A stretch of DNA of 64,000 nucleotides from positions 20,384,694 through 20,448,693 of the forward strand of contig ML680053.1 of the NCBI GenBank assembly GCA_007922225.1, given 5' to 3'. Position 1 is the stretch's first letter. Each line of letters starts with the position of its first letter. Of the stretch, positions 36,601 through 48,600 are shown in pieces. The stretch is from Emydura subglobosa. Lineage: Eukaryota > Chordata > Testudines > Chelidae. The notes below the pieces were generated by a model. That model was not told the DNA's origin. It searched no databases and saw only the letters and a list, made by a program, of their open reading frames with translations. The position numbers and the translations under genes are program-made.

Positions 36601-39600
36601 AATGATTTGAAAGTCCATATATATCAGGTTGTCAGTAAAACTGTGGCGTTTGCAGGCTTGTATAGTCCCTCTGGTGTACATCCAGTATCTGGGTGGGTCT
36701 CAGTCCTTTGTTTCATAGCTTCAGTTGCAGATGAGTTGGTACAGGGATAGGAAGAAGGGATGAAGGCTGAAGAGTAAGACTGAAGACAATATGGATGTTC
36801 AGCTGCCTTTTATGTCCCTTTGCCTTGCTGCTTGTGGAGATTTATGGAAACATTATGGAGTCCAGGATTACCTGGGCAAGTCCAGATGACTAATAAGGTG
36901 TAGCCCCTGAATTCTTTCCCTGGCCTTATTGTACCTTTCAGTTCCCTTAATGGGCCATTAAGCAGCTTACTGCTGCTGCCATCCTGTCTGGGGTGTTGCC
37001 CAGAAACACAGCATAAGTTGAAATAGAGGTGCATCCAACATATCCATAACTTCCAATACAGATATGACACATACACGTAAACAATAGCATCATGCTTAGC
37101 AAATTATAACCTTTCTAATGGTATCTGACATGGCCTATCTCATATGAATTATTGTAATTTTGAAATAATAGTGTTAAATAATATAAATAGTCCCCCAATC
37201 CAGACAGCGTCAAAGTAAATAGTCCAGTTTTACGGAAAGGTTAATTGAGCCACAGAAATGTTCTCTCTCTAGGCACCCCATGCCACCAAGTGTCCACTAG
37301 TTTTGGATGACCTTTCAGTGCTCAGTTTGATATATCCAGGCCTAATTTTTGGAGGTGCTGAGTTCCTGCAGCTCCCATAGACTTGCATTGTAGTTTGGGA
37401 TGTTTCTCTGAAAATCAGAACCTAAGTGTCTCAATTTCAGCAGCCAAAACTAAAGCAACATTAACATTTTGGCTAACTTGCTTGCTCACAGTCACACAGC
37501 AAGTCATTGGCAGAGTTGGGAATAGAAACCAGAAATCTTGATTCCCAATAACTTCTTCTAACCGCTAGGGAATGTTGCTAGCTTTCTATGAAATAGATGG
37601 ATTGATTGATATTCCTTATGCAGTCATAATTGCCACTAGGGTCAATGGAATTTAGCATGAGGAACAGTGTAGTACAGGCCCTTTATGATAGGACTTTTAT
37701 GATGTAACTGGTTTTTAGGTGGCCTAAATTCAAATCTAAATTTAATATAGTTTTCTTGTACATGTCTTCTTTTTCCAGTAGGTGGAGAAAGAATACATGG
37801 ACATTTCAAACAACATTATGTTCATATCTGGGCACATTTCAGCTTGGACCTTTCAATTATTTACGGTCTCAAGCAAGTAGAAGGCTATTATCATATCAGT
37901 CTAGTAGTGGATCCAGTATTAATCTGATGTTTGTGGATTACAAAATACTTTTTGGCATAGACAAACCTGCTATTAGTTGTTGGGGGCCATTTCATGACAT
38001 TGGTTTTTAAGTGTAAGTCCTCATCAATTTCAGTGCGAATTTAGACTAAACGTGTTGGGAATTTTAACCAGGAGATGAGCTTTTTGTCATTGTGATTCCT
38101 GAGCAGCAGAGTTAAAAAAATCGATCAAAATGGTCACTGCTGCAGGAATATTTGTTTGGGGGCTTGTTGTTGGAGGACTGCTTATCATGGTAAAAGTACT
38201 TCGGTGTCCACACAGAGTTTGTGCCAGATGAATTATACTGGTAGAGTGTTTATGTCAATCTTGGAGCTGGTTGTTGTTGTTAGTAATCCAAGGAGGATTA
38301 AGTTACAGTAAACTAATACCACTTTACTCCCAAGTGAGAGCATCCATAGTGGAGTTGATGGTGGCGGGGTTAACATGCTACTTTTCCAGGAGAAGGACTG
38401 GCTCTTGAATTTGTGTAATTTCTGAATAATGGGAAGGTTCCCTGAAGTCAGACCTCTTTCCACTATCTGGGAGAATCCTTCCCCCAGAACCAAGGGTCTG
38501 TGGAGATCTGCCAGCTACAGCTCTTTTTTGGACCAGCATGTAGTTCCTGATAACCTGGACTACCTGCCAGTGTTCGGGAGTTGCCTGTCCCTAGGAGTGT
38601 ATCTTCTAGCTCCTTGCTATGGTGAGCTCTCCTGAGAATTCTTCTCCTTAGGAGCTTCCTACCTCTAGGAACCTGCTCAGTTGAATTCTGATAACCCTTT
38701 ATGAAGCTCATTAGATAATTAGTTGTCAATCAGGGATTTAATTCATACCAGGTGGGTTTGATTTGGCTCATTCTCACTTACAGAAGCCTGTCATTGGTTG
38801 GCTGGTCCCTGACTTTCCTCAAAAAGCCAGCCTCCCTCTCCCTCCCCCCCTACCCTCACTCCCTCCTCGGATAAGGAGGCTAAGCCCCCCATGCTAGATA
38901 ATCTGATAGGTATGTCAACTGCTGTGGTAGTTTGCCTTTAAGGAATTTTTAAAACGAGACCTCCTCATTATTCAGAAATTACACAAATTCAGGAGCTAGT
39001 CCTTCACCTGGAAAAGTAGAAGATATTATGTCATTGACTTTTACTTGTTGAGAAGCTTCCTGAAGAACAGAGGATCAACTGAGTAACTGTGTTGCAGCTC
39101 TACAGCTTTACAATATGGGTGTAAGGCAATAAAGGGATCACTTGAAGTCACTTTGTATTGAAAGCCAGAATTGAATAGGAACTGACTCTATCAACCACCT
39201 GTGATGCTGGGATGGAGGTTTGCTTGTATTTTCAGTGAGTCTTAGGTTAATGAACTAGACCCTCAGAAGGGGCATTGTTTCCTATAAAAAGCCTCATTAA
39301 ACTTATGGATGACAGGGGAAACTGAGGCCAGAGGCCAGCAGAGGGTGTTATAGGATAGGTATGCCCTGTGACATAACACTCTTTCTTGTGAAGCATCTGG
39401 CCACTATCAGAGACCAATACTGGTCGGAACTGCTTGGCAATTCCTATATACCTCTCATAAGGGAGGGTCAGTCATCGGACCAAATATAATCAAAAAGATT
39501 GTGTTATGACCCCTCTTCTTTGGCACTTGTAGGACATTGTCCTGTTTCAAAAATGTTCTCAATTGAACCCTCATATTCCAGTTATCCTGCAGTTTGTGTT

Positions 39601-42600
39601 GCACTGTAAGCTTTAAGAAGTAAGTTTTTAAACTAAAAAGGATATTACAGTATTGTGCACATAGTTTTATGAAGGCATTTCTCTGAGTGAATTATAATTC
39701 CTATGTAATAGTTATGTTTATCAGAAATACAGGATATCCTATTATTTTTACTTTTTAAATAGAGCACTTGAAGAAAAACAGAAGGAAAAAGAAGAAAAAG
39801 AACTAAGATTTAGAGAACAGATCCTGAAACAAAGGAAACTAAAACTTCAAGAAGCAACTGAAAAGTTTCAGCGTGCTCATCTCCCTATTTCCCAGCGCAG
39901 GAGAATAGGTTTGGAAATTCATTGCATTATGTAGTGAATTATTATACTGTATGTACTTGTCAATGTGATGCTTTCTCAGGGATTGTGAGCCCAGGATTGT
40001 GGGTCACCTTGTTACCCTCCTTCCTCCAGTGAGAGAAACATTTGCTTGTGCTTAACTTGGTTCAGCTCCTTGATATCACCAGTCTATCAACTACCCAAAC
40101 AGTCTCCTCAGGGAAGTGCTAGCCCTCACCTTGCATTGCCCATTAACAGTAGGTGCACCCCAATCCTTGACCACCTTGAAGTATTCCCCTGCAGTGCCCA
40201 GCCCTAAACCACTGGTCACTCACAGAAATTACCAGATAAACTATCCCTAAAGAAACAGTGCACACACCTGCCTATTTGATTCAGCTGAGGATCAGCTCCA
40301 GTGTAATCTCGCAGCACAAATATATTTATAGTGAAAACAAACATGTTTATTTTCAAAGGCTATGATTTAAGATATAGTGAAAAAGGAAATGATGGAAATA
40401 GGTATGGTTACTTATAAAATGAAGTATAACAGTTAGTTGATTACAGTCTATGCTCTCAACTTATATAAATCCAGATCAAACTGGATTCATTAAGGATAGA
40501 CAAATGTCAGACAATATTTGGAGAGTAGTTGGAATCATTCATAGTACGAGATCAAAAAAGATCCATTTCTCTTGTTATCACTAGATGCAGAGAAAGCCTT
40601 TGATAGAATAGAGTGAAACTTTCTGTTTTGAGTCCTGTCCTACAGGGACTTTGGCCCATAGTTCCTTAAATTGATAAGTGCTCTTTACACCATCCCAAAA
40701 GCAGCTGTGCAAGTTAATGGAGTTAAATCTCCCCTTTTTGAATTACACAGAGGGACTAGGCAGGATGTCCATTGTCTCCTTTACCTTTTGCACTGGTTAT
40801 GGAACCTTTTGCACAGAGAATAAGGAACAATGGATCCATCACAGGATTAAAACGTTCAGGAACACATCAGAAAATAGCATTATATGCAGATGATGTAATA
40901 TTATTTTTATCTAAACCAAATATTTCCCTAAAATGAGTTTCTAAAAAATCTAGGACTTTCGGAAAGCATCTGGATTTAAAGTAAATTATGCCAGATCTGA
41001 AATGTTAGCTGTCAGTTTGCCAGTCTCTGAAAAGGCTTTCTCTGCATCTAGTGATAACACGAGAAATTAATCTTTTTTGATCTCACACTATGAATGTCCA
41101 AGTACTCTCCAAATATTGTCTGACATCTGTCTCCAGAAAATGTTTGGGTACAAATTCTATACGATACTTGGGAATTCATATCTCAAACAATCTAGAAGAG
41201 CTCTGTGATTTAAATGTCATACCACAACTTCTGCAGATGAAAAAAGTATGCAATTTTTTGATTGGGAAGAATAGTCACAGTCAAAATGAATATTCTGCCA
41301 AGGATATCTTTTTTAGTTTAAAATCTTTGCGTGATTATCCCAGATAAAACCCTAACAGGAATACAGAGGATGTTGTTAGAATTTATATGGAATAAGAAAA
41401 GACCAAGAGTGAGAGTTGATACTTTGTACAGAGCCATTAAACAGAGTGGACTACCTGTTCCAAATAGTCTATAGAATCTATGGAATTATCAAGCCAGCCA
41501 GCTCAAATAACTAGTGGATTGGGGGCACTCTAACCCAGCAAAAACTGGGTCTTTATTGAACGAGAAAATTGTGGCAGTGTACACATTGCTAAAGACTACC
41601 AAGGATTAATAAAAAATCACGCCTGCCAGAAATTTTACACACATCCTTTAGCAAAGGATATTTTATGGGTTTGGGATAGAACTAGAGATAAAATCAGTTC
41701 TTTTCCCTCACCAATGACAGCCATTGCAAATAATACAGATCTACTGAAGTGCGAACTAGAATGCTTCAAAGACTAAGAAAGCTGTAGAATAAATACAGTT
41801 GGGTAGCTATTCAGTAAAGAAATCTTTCTAATTTATTTAGAGATCAAAACTAACTTTAACTGGCCCACTATCCCCCGGCGCCAGTACTTTCAAGTCAGGC
41901 ACTATGTTTTTCAACTTTCTAGAATACCTGTTTTATACAGAAAGCTAACTTTAATAGAAGTGATGGCATCTGGTTAATTAGGAAACAAAAATTATAACTA
42001 ATTTATATCAATCTTTGCAGACCGTTTTCTTAACAAAAAAGTGTCCATATATGACAACTGGTAAAAGGTTGTGGCTACACAAATTACCCTAGTGGAAAGG
42101 GTTTTGATCTAGAAAAGAGGATCAACAACCTCAGTCTGTAGCACAATAAAAGAAAATTTCTTTAAGGTGCTGTTTCAGTTTAATCTCTCACCAGTCAGAT
42201 TAAAAAATATAGAGAGACAGAATGGGGATAAATGTTGGAGAAATTGTGGTGAAAGAGGAAATGTTATGCATGTATGGTGGACACATTCAGTCATTAGAGA
42301 GTATTGGAATGCAATCCATAACCAAACAGCACAAATTGTTTCATATTTATTACCAAATAACCCTTTGGTAAGCCTCCTGGGACTCCCTAGTGGAAATGGT
42401 CACACAAAAGGAAATGAATTTATCTTTCATCTACTAGTAGCTGCTCTGCTATTGGTAGCCTCTCACTGGAAAAAGAAAAATAGCCCAACCATTAAGGAAT
42501 AGTTCTAAAAAATATGGGAGATTGTGATTATGGAAAAATGTACACACCAATTCCATACTCAGCAAAATAGACAGAGGACAGATAGACACATAGATATTTG

Positions 42601-45600
42601 GTTACCTTTTGTTCAGTACTCAGGCAAAGTACATTCACCAGCGAAAAGCCCAGCACACCTGTCCAATTATTTTGAATATTAACATTTGATAAACATACCT
42701 GATCTGTTAAATATGTGTATATAGAGATTTAACCTAAATTAATAAAATCACTAGAAGCAACATAGGTGTTGTAATGATACTTACTCTGTAAGATGGTAAC
42801 ACCCTGTTAAATAGTGTTCTGATTACTATATTCCTGTATAATGTGTCTTTAAGCAAAAACTAACTGTTGCAATGGTTGTTTTGTTTCTTAAATTTACATG
42901 CTAAGGATTTGTAAACTTGCTAAAACTGCCTAAATAAATAGTTTTTTGAAAAAAGCATAACATGCTTCCAAGGGTCTAAACTTAACTTTAACAGGCTAAT
43001 CCCCATATCTAAAGTAGTTTATCTCACCTAAAGCTAACTCCCAGCATCTTCAGCCAACATGACTGGAATTCCCCTTTCACAAATGCAAAAAGCGCTGTCC
43101 TTTTTGCATTTTCAAAGAAGGATAAAAAAGGGGTAATTTTGCTGCTGCCTTATATCCGCATAGTTAACTGTTTTGTCCCCAGAATCAGGATGACCCCTGG
43201 TGTACTGCCTGTATGTTGCCTTCACAGCCTCCTTTAGACATGGTAAGCAAACAGGTTTCCATTGTGTTGGCTTGCAATGCTTATTTTACATGTGAACCAT
43301 AGTAGACGTGAATATATATCCTTTGTCTCAAAACCTCTTTGTCAACCGTGCTTTGACTTAGTCTTTAAAACATATTTTCCAGTATAAAAACACAACCTTT
43401 TAATGTCATCCATACATACATCTCTCAGTAGTTATGAAGATCAGTATGACATAAGCTTTTCTTGGATATCTCATGTGAGCCTTTTTGGATAAATGCTATG
43501 AAAGCAATGTGTTGGAGGTAGTTAGTTTGTCAGGCCTGTCAGGAGTTACTGTTACAGTCATTACAGTAACCATTTTGCCAGTTGTCACTGAGGAGTTCTT
43601 AGGATCACAGTCCATTTATTAATTAACTTCTTGAAACAATGTAAAACAGGAGTAAATTCCCTCAAGTCAGTGCAATTTCACCAATGTAAAACAATATAAG
43701 GGAGAAAAGAATGAAGCTCAACTTTTAAGAAGTAAAATGGGATAGAAAATACTGAATTTTTTGTCTAAATACCTGTTCTGCTATGAACTGGCTTCTTGTA
43801 TTCCAATTATAATATGTGTCATTATATTAGGGATATGTTACAGTTTAACTTTTCTTATCCTGTTTCCATTGCACCATGCCCATTTCTCATAGCACTGTGC
43901 TTTCACAGATGTTTTCTGTGTGTCAAGGGCATTGAAAAGTTACTAGAACATTGTAATGATAAATTCATTTGAAAGCAATTTCATTTGAAAGCAGTGTAGA
44001 CTAAAGACAAATGACAAATTGTCAAATCCAGATCAGGCTCCTGAATAATCCATATTTAGGCATCTAAATAGAATTGGCACAATTTTTGTCTTCAGAGATA
44101 CTGAGCAACCCAGCTCCTTCTCTCGATCAAACCATTTCTGTTTGTTGTTATTCTGACTTTAGGTATCCAAGTTTGAAAATTTTGGCCAAAACATTTTATT
44201 ATAAAGTTTTATAGAATGTTTCCTGATGATGTATCTTTCCTTTTAACCCACATAGTCCGGAGAAAACCAGCTCCTCGATTAGAAGAGGCCCTTGAACAAA
44301 TTCAAGGATCAGTTTTAACATCAGGGTTATATTTATCATCATCTAATAAGCACAAAAGTAGCTGCAAGTAAGCATTTCTATTTGTTCTATTGTTTTTTAA
44401 AAACTACATTATTTAGTTAATACATTGCAATATATAGCAAATAATTGACACTACTTTTCTGGAAATTTTGGCAAACTATCTAGTGGCAAAAAATTCTGTT
44501 ATGAGAACTGTTAAAATGAAATTTTTGTGCCAGATCCTTAAATTGTTTGAGGTCTACTTGGCACAAAAGCAGAGGAAAGGAGGCAACCTTTTTCACTCCC
44601 CTAATCCTGGGGGCAACTGGGGGCTCGTTCAATCCCCATCATAAATTAGAGCAGCCTCAGGGCTGTTCTAGCCTGCACCAGTAGCAGTGGCTACCAAAGG
44701 CCATTCTACTATCCCAGGACTAGAACTGGATCAATAACGGATTTTTTTTTTTTTTTTTTGTTCTTGGGCAGTTCTGAAAAATAAAAAGTTTTGTTTGGGG
44801 TTGAATTGAAATGTTGAAAAAATTAAAATCTGATCAAAACGAAACATTTTGTTTCAACCTAACTTGAAATTTCTTGTTTCAAATTTGGGCATTTTAACAA
44901 AAGCAAGGAAGGAATTCACAAACAGCAGGAACGAGGAGGAGGTGGTACCCTCTTTAGAAGCTTCGGCCAGTGTTAGGACACTCACCTGGGATACCAACTT
45001 TAATTCCCCTGCTTTCTCCCTGCCTGGTATGGAGAAGGAATTGTACTTGGATCTCCCATGTTGCAAGAGAGTGTCCCAGCCACTGGGCTATGGGATATAT
45101 GTGGCACTGGAATTTCTCAATCTCTCCTGTTGAAGCTCTTCCACTGGTAAAAATAGTTAAATAGTCATTGGAGCAGGGTCTTGAGCTTGGGTCTCCCATA
45201 TCGTAGATGAGTGCCCAAACCTCCAGGGTATAGAGTCATTCTTTCTGTCTTTCCCTGGGACAAGGACTATTAGCTGAAAAAAATTCACCTAGCTCTAGCC
45301 AGGATTACTGGAGCTCAAGATGACATGGGTATGAGTGGTTATTATTCCCATTTAATGGCTGGAGAACTGATGCTCAAAGACTAAGGTCAAGATATCTATT
45401 GATTTTGTATTTGAGGCACTTAGGACCTGATTTTTCAGAGTTCTTAGCACTGTATAGCATTTACTATGTTCAAAGCACAGCTCCCATGGACTTCAGTTGC
45501 AGCTGTGAGTGCACAAGATTTCTGCAAATCAGACCCCGAAGTATCAAGATGGGCACCCAGAAAATGAGGAACACATAATTAGTGACCTCATGTGAAAAGT

Positions 45601-48600
45601 TTGGTTTAAGTGACTTGCCCAGCATGATACAGGAACTCTCTGGCAGATTCAGTTCTCCAGGAGAGCATTCAACAGCTTTAACTGAGACCATCCTTTCTCT
45701 TTCTGCAGTCTTCTGCCTCATCCACTACATACTTTCCAACTTGTATAAAAATAGTATGTGATCATGTAATTACAGACTGTATTCTAACACGTACACACAA
45801 GGGGGCTGAATTAAGGTTGCACAGTCAACTTTAATCTGGCATTTCCTAATTTATGAGTGCTTGACTTTGCCATCTTAATAATGTTCTTTGAACATGGTTT
45901 TTGTGTGTGATTTCCTAGGTTCTTTTTAAAAAAAGCAAACTGAAAAAATAGAAATTCTATAAGGTGACACCATATTGACATCCACCTGGGTCGTCAACAA
46001 GGTTGGAATCATTATATCCATTGTATAGACTTTTCCCACTAACTGATAGCAGTAGGTTGTCATCCTCTCTGTGGACCAGCACAAGAGGGGGATGGGACAC
46101 TTTGCTCGTGGGTCTCACAGACATTTACTGGCAGCAGAGGAAAAGTGAGACTCAGGAACCTTTGGTTCTATTCCAGGCTGTAGAAGAGTATGTGTGTTAG
46201 TAGGCACAGACTCTTCTGCCCAGTCCCCACAAGCACGATCACTTCTGCCCCTTCCCTTTTTACCTGACCCTGTCCCAGTCCTGTCCTTTCTCCACTCCTT
46301 AGGCTTCTCATTCCAATCTTGTTGCCAATCATTCCCAGTCCCTTCTCCACAGCTCCTTGTTCTCAATGTCCTGCCCAACCAGACCAAGTACCCTCCCGGC
46401 TCCTCATCCAATCTGTCTCTCTCCCCTCCAGTTGCCCCTCACATTTCCTGTCCTCACTGACTTGCAGTTTCCCTCCCTGGCTCCTTGTCCAATCTCAATG
46501 TGTTCCCTGCCTCTCACTGTGTCCATGTCTTAGTCTTTACCCAGCCAATCCCAGTTCTCATGCACCATGACTCTTTATCAGAGCTGTCTCTACGACCCTG
46601 TCCTTCCCCTCACCTCACTGATTCTCACTCCCAGTCATCCCCACCCCTGCTGGTCAGTTCCTCATCTGATGTCAGTCTTCCACTACACCCCATTCACTGG
46701 CTCCTGAGTATCCCTTACCGGTTTCCCTCCATGTCTTCTAGTCCTAGTGTCTGCTCCCAGCTTCCAGTCTCTTTGCCGAGCCAGGCTCAGTTTTCCTCCA
46801 TCCTAAGTCCCAGTCCCATTTTTCCTCTTCCCCACTAGCCTCCATCCCAGCCTTCCCTTCCTGGCTCTTTGTCAAACTGTACTCCTCCCACCTATCCGCA
46901 ATCTGGCTTTTGTCCCCTCTGCATTCAAATGAGGCAGCTTCCTCCTCCATGCTCTCTGGGCCCAGTAGGGGTCATTGGGAGCACAGGAGAAATGGTTTCC
47001 CTGTTTTCAGTTCCAGGACACAGCCTGCTGCAGCCCAGAGCTTCAGTTGCAGGCAAAATCACACATTGGGGAGTTTAGTTGCAAAGCTACAGCAAGTCTG
47101 TACTAAGAATGTGTGAACTCCAGTTTTTCAAAGGCTTATAATAACTTTATCAAATTTGGGTGGATTTTCATGGTGTGGCAAAAGCTACTTCTCTGACAAA
47201 AAACCCTCCTCCACCCTTTGCCAAATTTCAAATCCCTCCTCCTTCCTTCTTCTGAAAGAAAATGTCACCAAATTTTTTTACCTGGGCAAAAATACCCTAG
47301 ACTCACTCTTGAAAATGGCTGAACCATTTTGGCAGAAACTTTCCAAAATAATTGAGACTGAGGCAGTCATGCAGCATGGGAAATTTCAGCCCAAACGGTT
47401 AAAGTTTGGCAAAGCTATAACAACTTGACAACCTTATCAGCAGTGCTATCAGCTCCACCAGTAATTATGTATATGTTACAGAGCCTTTATTTGTGAAATA
47501 TTATGTTCTTGCCATGCACTTCATTTCTTATTTTAAAAGCAATTTATTTAAATATAGTATAATTATATCAAGATATGCATAGTTTAGTTGCTTATGGCTT
47601 AATTTTTATTTTCGCACACCAAGAACTACAGACTCACCCTCTGATTCATCAGCATCTAAAAATGACTTCTTGCATCAGAAGGAGATCTCCACAAATGGTG
47701 GCTGTGATAAAAGGATGCAAAAACACAGTAGAACAAACCTGGATAGTGACCAACTTGTCTTCCAGCAAAATGTCGAGGAAATGCAGCGACTCCTTGAACA
47801 ACACCATCTCAGCAGCTTGTCGGTAGGATTCTTTGAAGTTATCCACTAAATAATGTTTCTAAAGTGTCTTACATTTAATAAAAATGAAAAGTCAAAAGGG
47901 CAACTATCATCCTGGCAATCTGATTCTTTTTTGAGTGATTACACTTGTCCATTCCACTTCAGGTGTGTGAAAGCCTTGTGTACTAGTCTCAGATTTTTCC
48001 CATAGTGGTACCTGTTGGGGTGGCGTCTGCTGCCTCATGCTCCAAAAAGGACAGAGCTGCCCCTATCCTCCCTCATCCCCCAGTTCCTTCTTACTGTCCA
48101 TGACGGTTCTGGGAGCATGCTACTTTGCTACTGTAAGTGTTTCCCTCTTTTCTAGTCTTTTCTGTTGTATATAGTTGGTACTTGTTAATAGTTAATAGTC
48201 TTGGTGTAGGATTTTACCTAGTAGGTTTCCTTTTTTACTAGTGTACACTTCAGTTCCCGTTTGTTCTGGGTATTGCCCAGTGTCACGGCATGCCTCAGTC
48301 CCCAGGTTTCAAACCTTGTGATGGATGCAAGAAGCTGATGCGGGTCAATGACCCACATTTCAGATGCCTGAAGTGCCTCGGAGGAGCTAAGGGACAGGTG
48401 CCAAATCTGTACAGACCCTCAGAACCTTCCCATGTGGGGAGGGCACCAAACACTTCTACTTCGTTTAGGAGCACTCCTCCTGACACGGCGGAGTCTCAGG
48501 GTTGATCTCCTTCTCCAGCACTGAAGAAGAAATACCAGTATACTGCATCAAATGAACTATCGTCCAGGAGATTGAGGTCTCCAGCACCAGTGTCCAGCAA

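Larger units (their letters stand above)
31510..37130 (-). mobile_element. older repeat (LTR-like) split by a Harbinger insertion
   Basis: Two pieces, 31510-31869 and 36520-37130, become continuous when the Harbinger element and one TAA are removed. On the minus strand the right piece has CATAAAAGG (about 36815) and, about 280 bases on, AATAAA (near 36535), the order expected of an LTR. No internal retroviral region was found. Family and exact ends are uncertain. Confidence 0.4.

Noticed and set aside
46194..46838. Overlapping plus and minus frames up to 117 codons
   Set aside because: They are a by-product of the pyrimidine-rich tandem tract; residues are mostly Ser, Pro, Leu and Cys.
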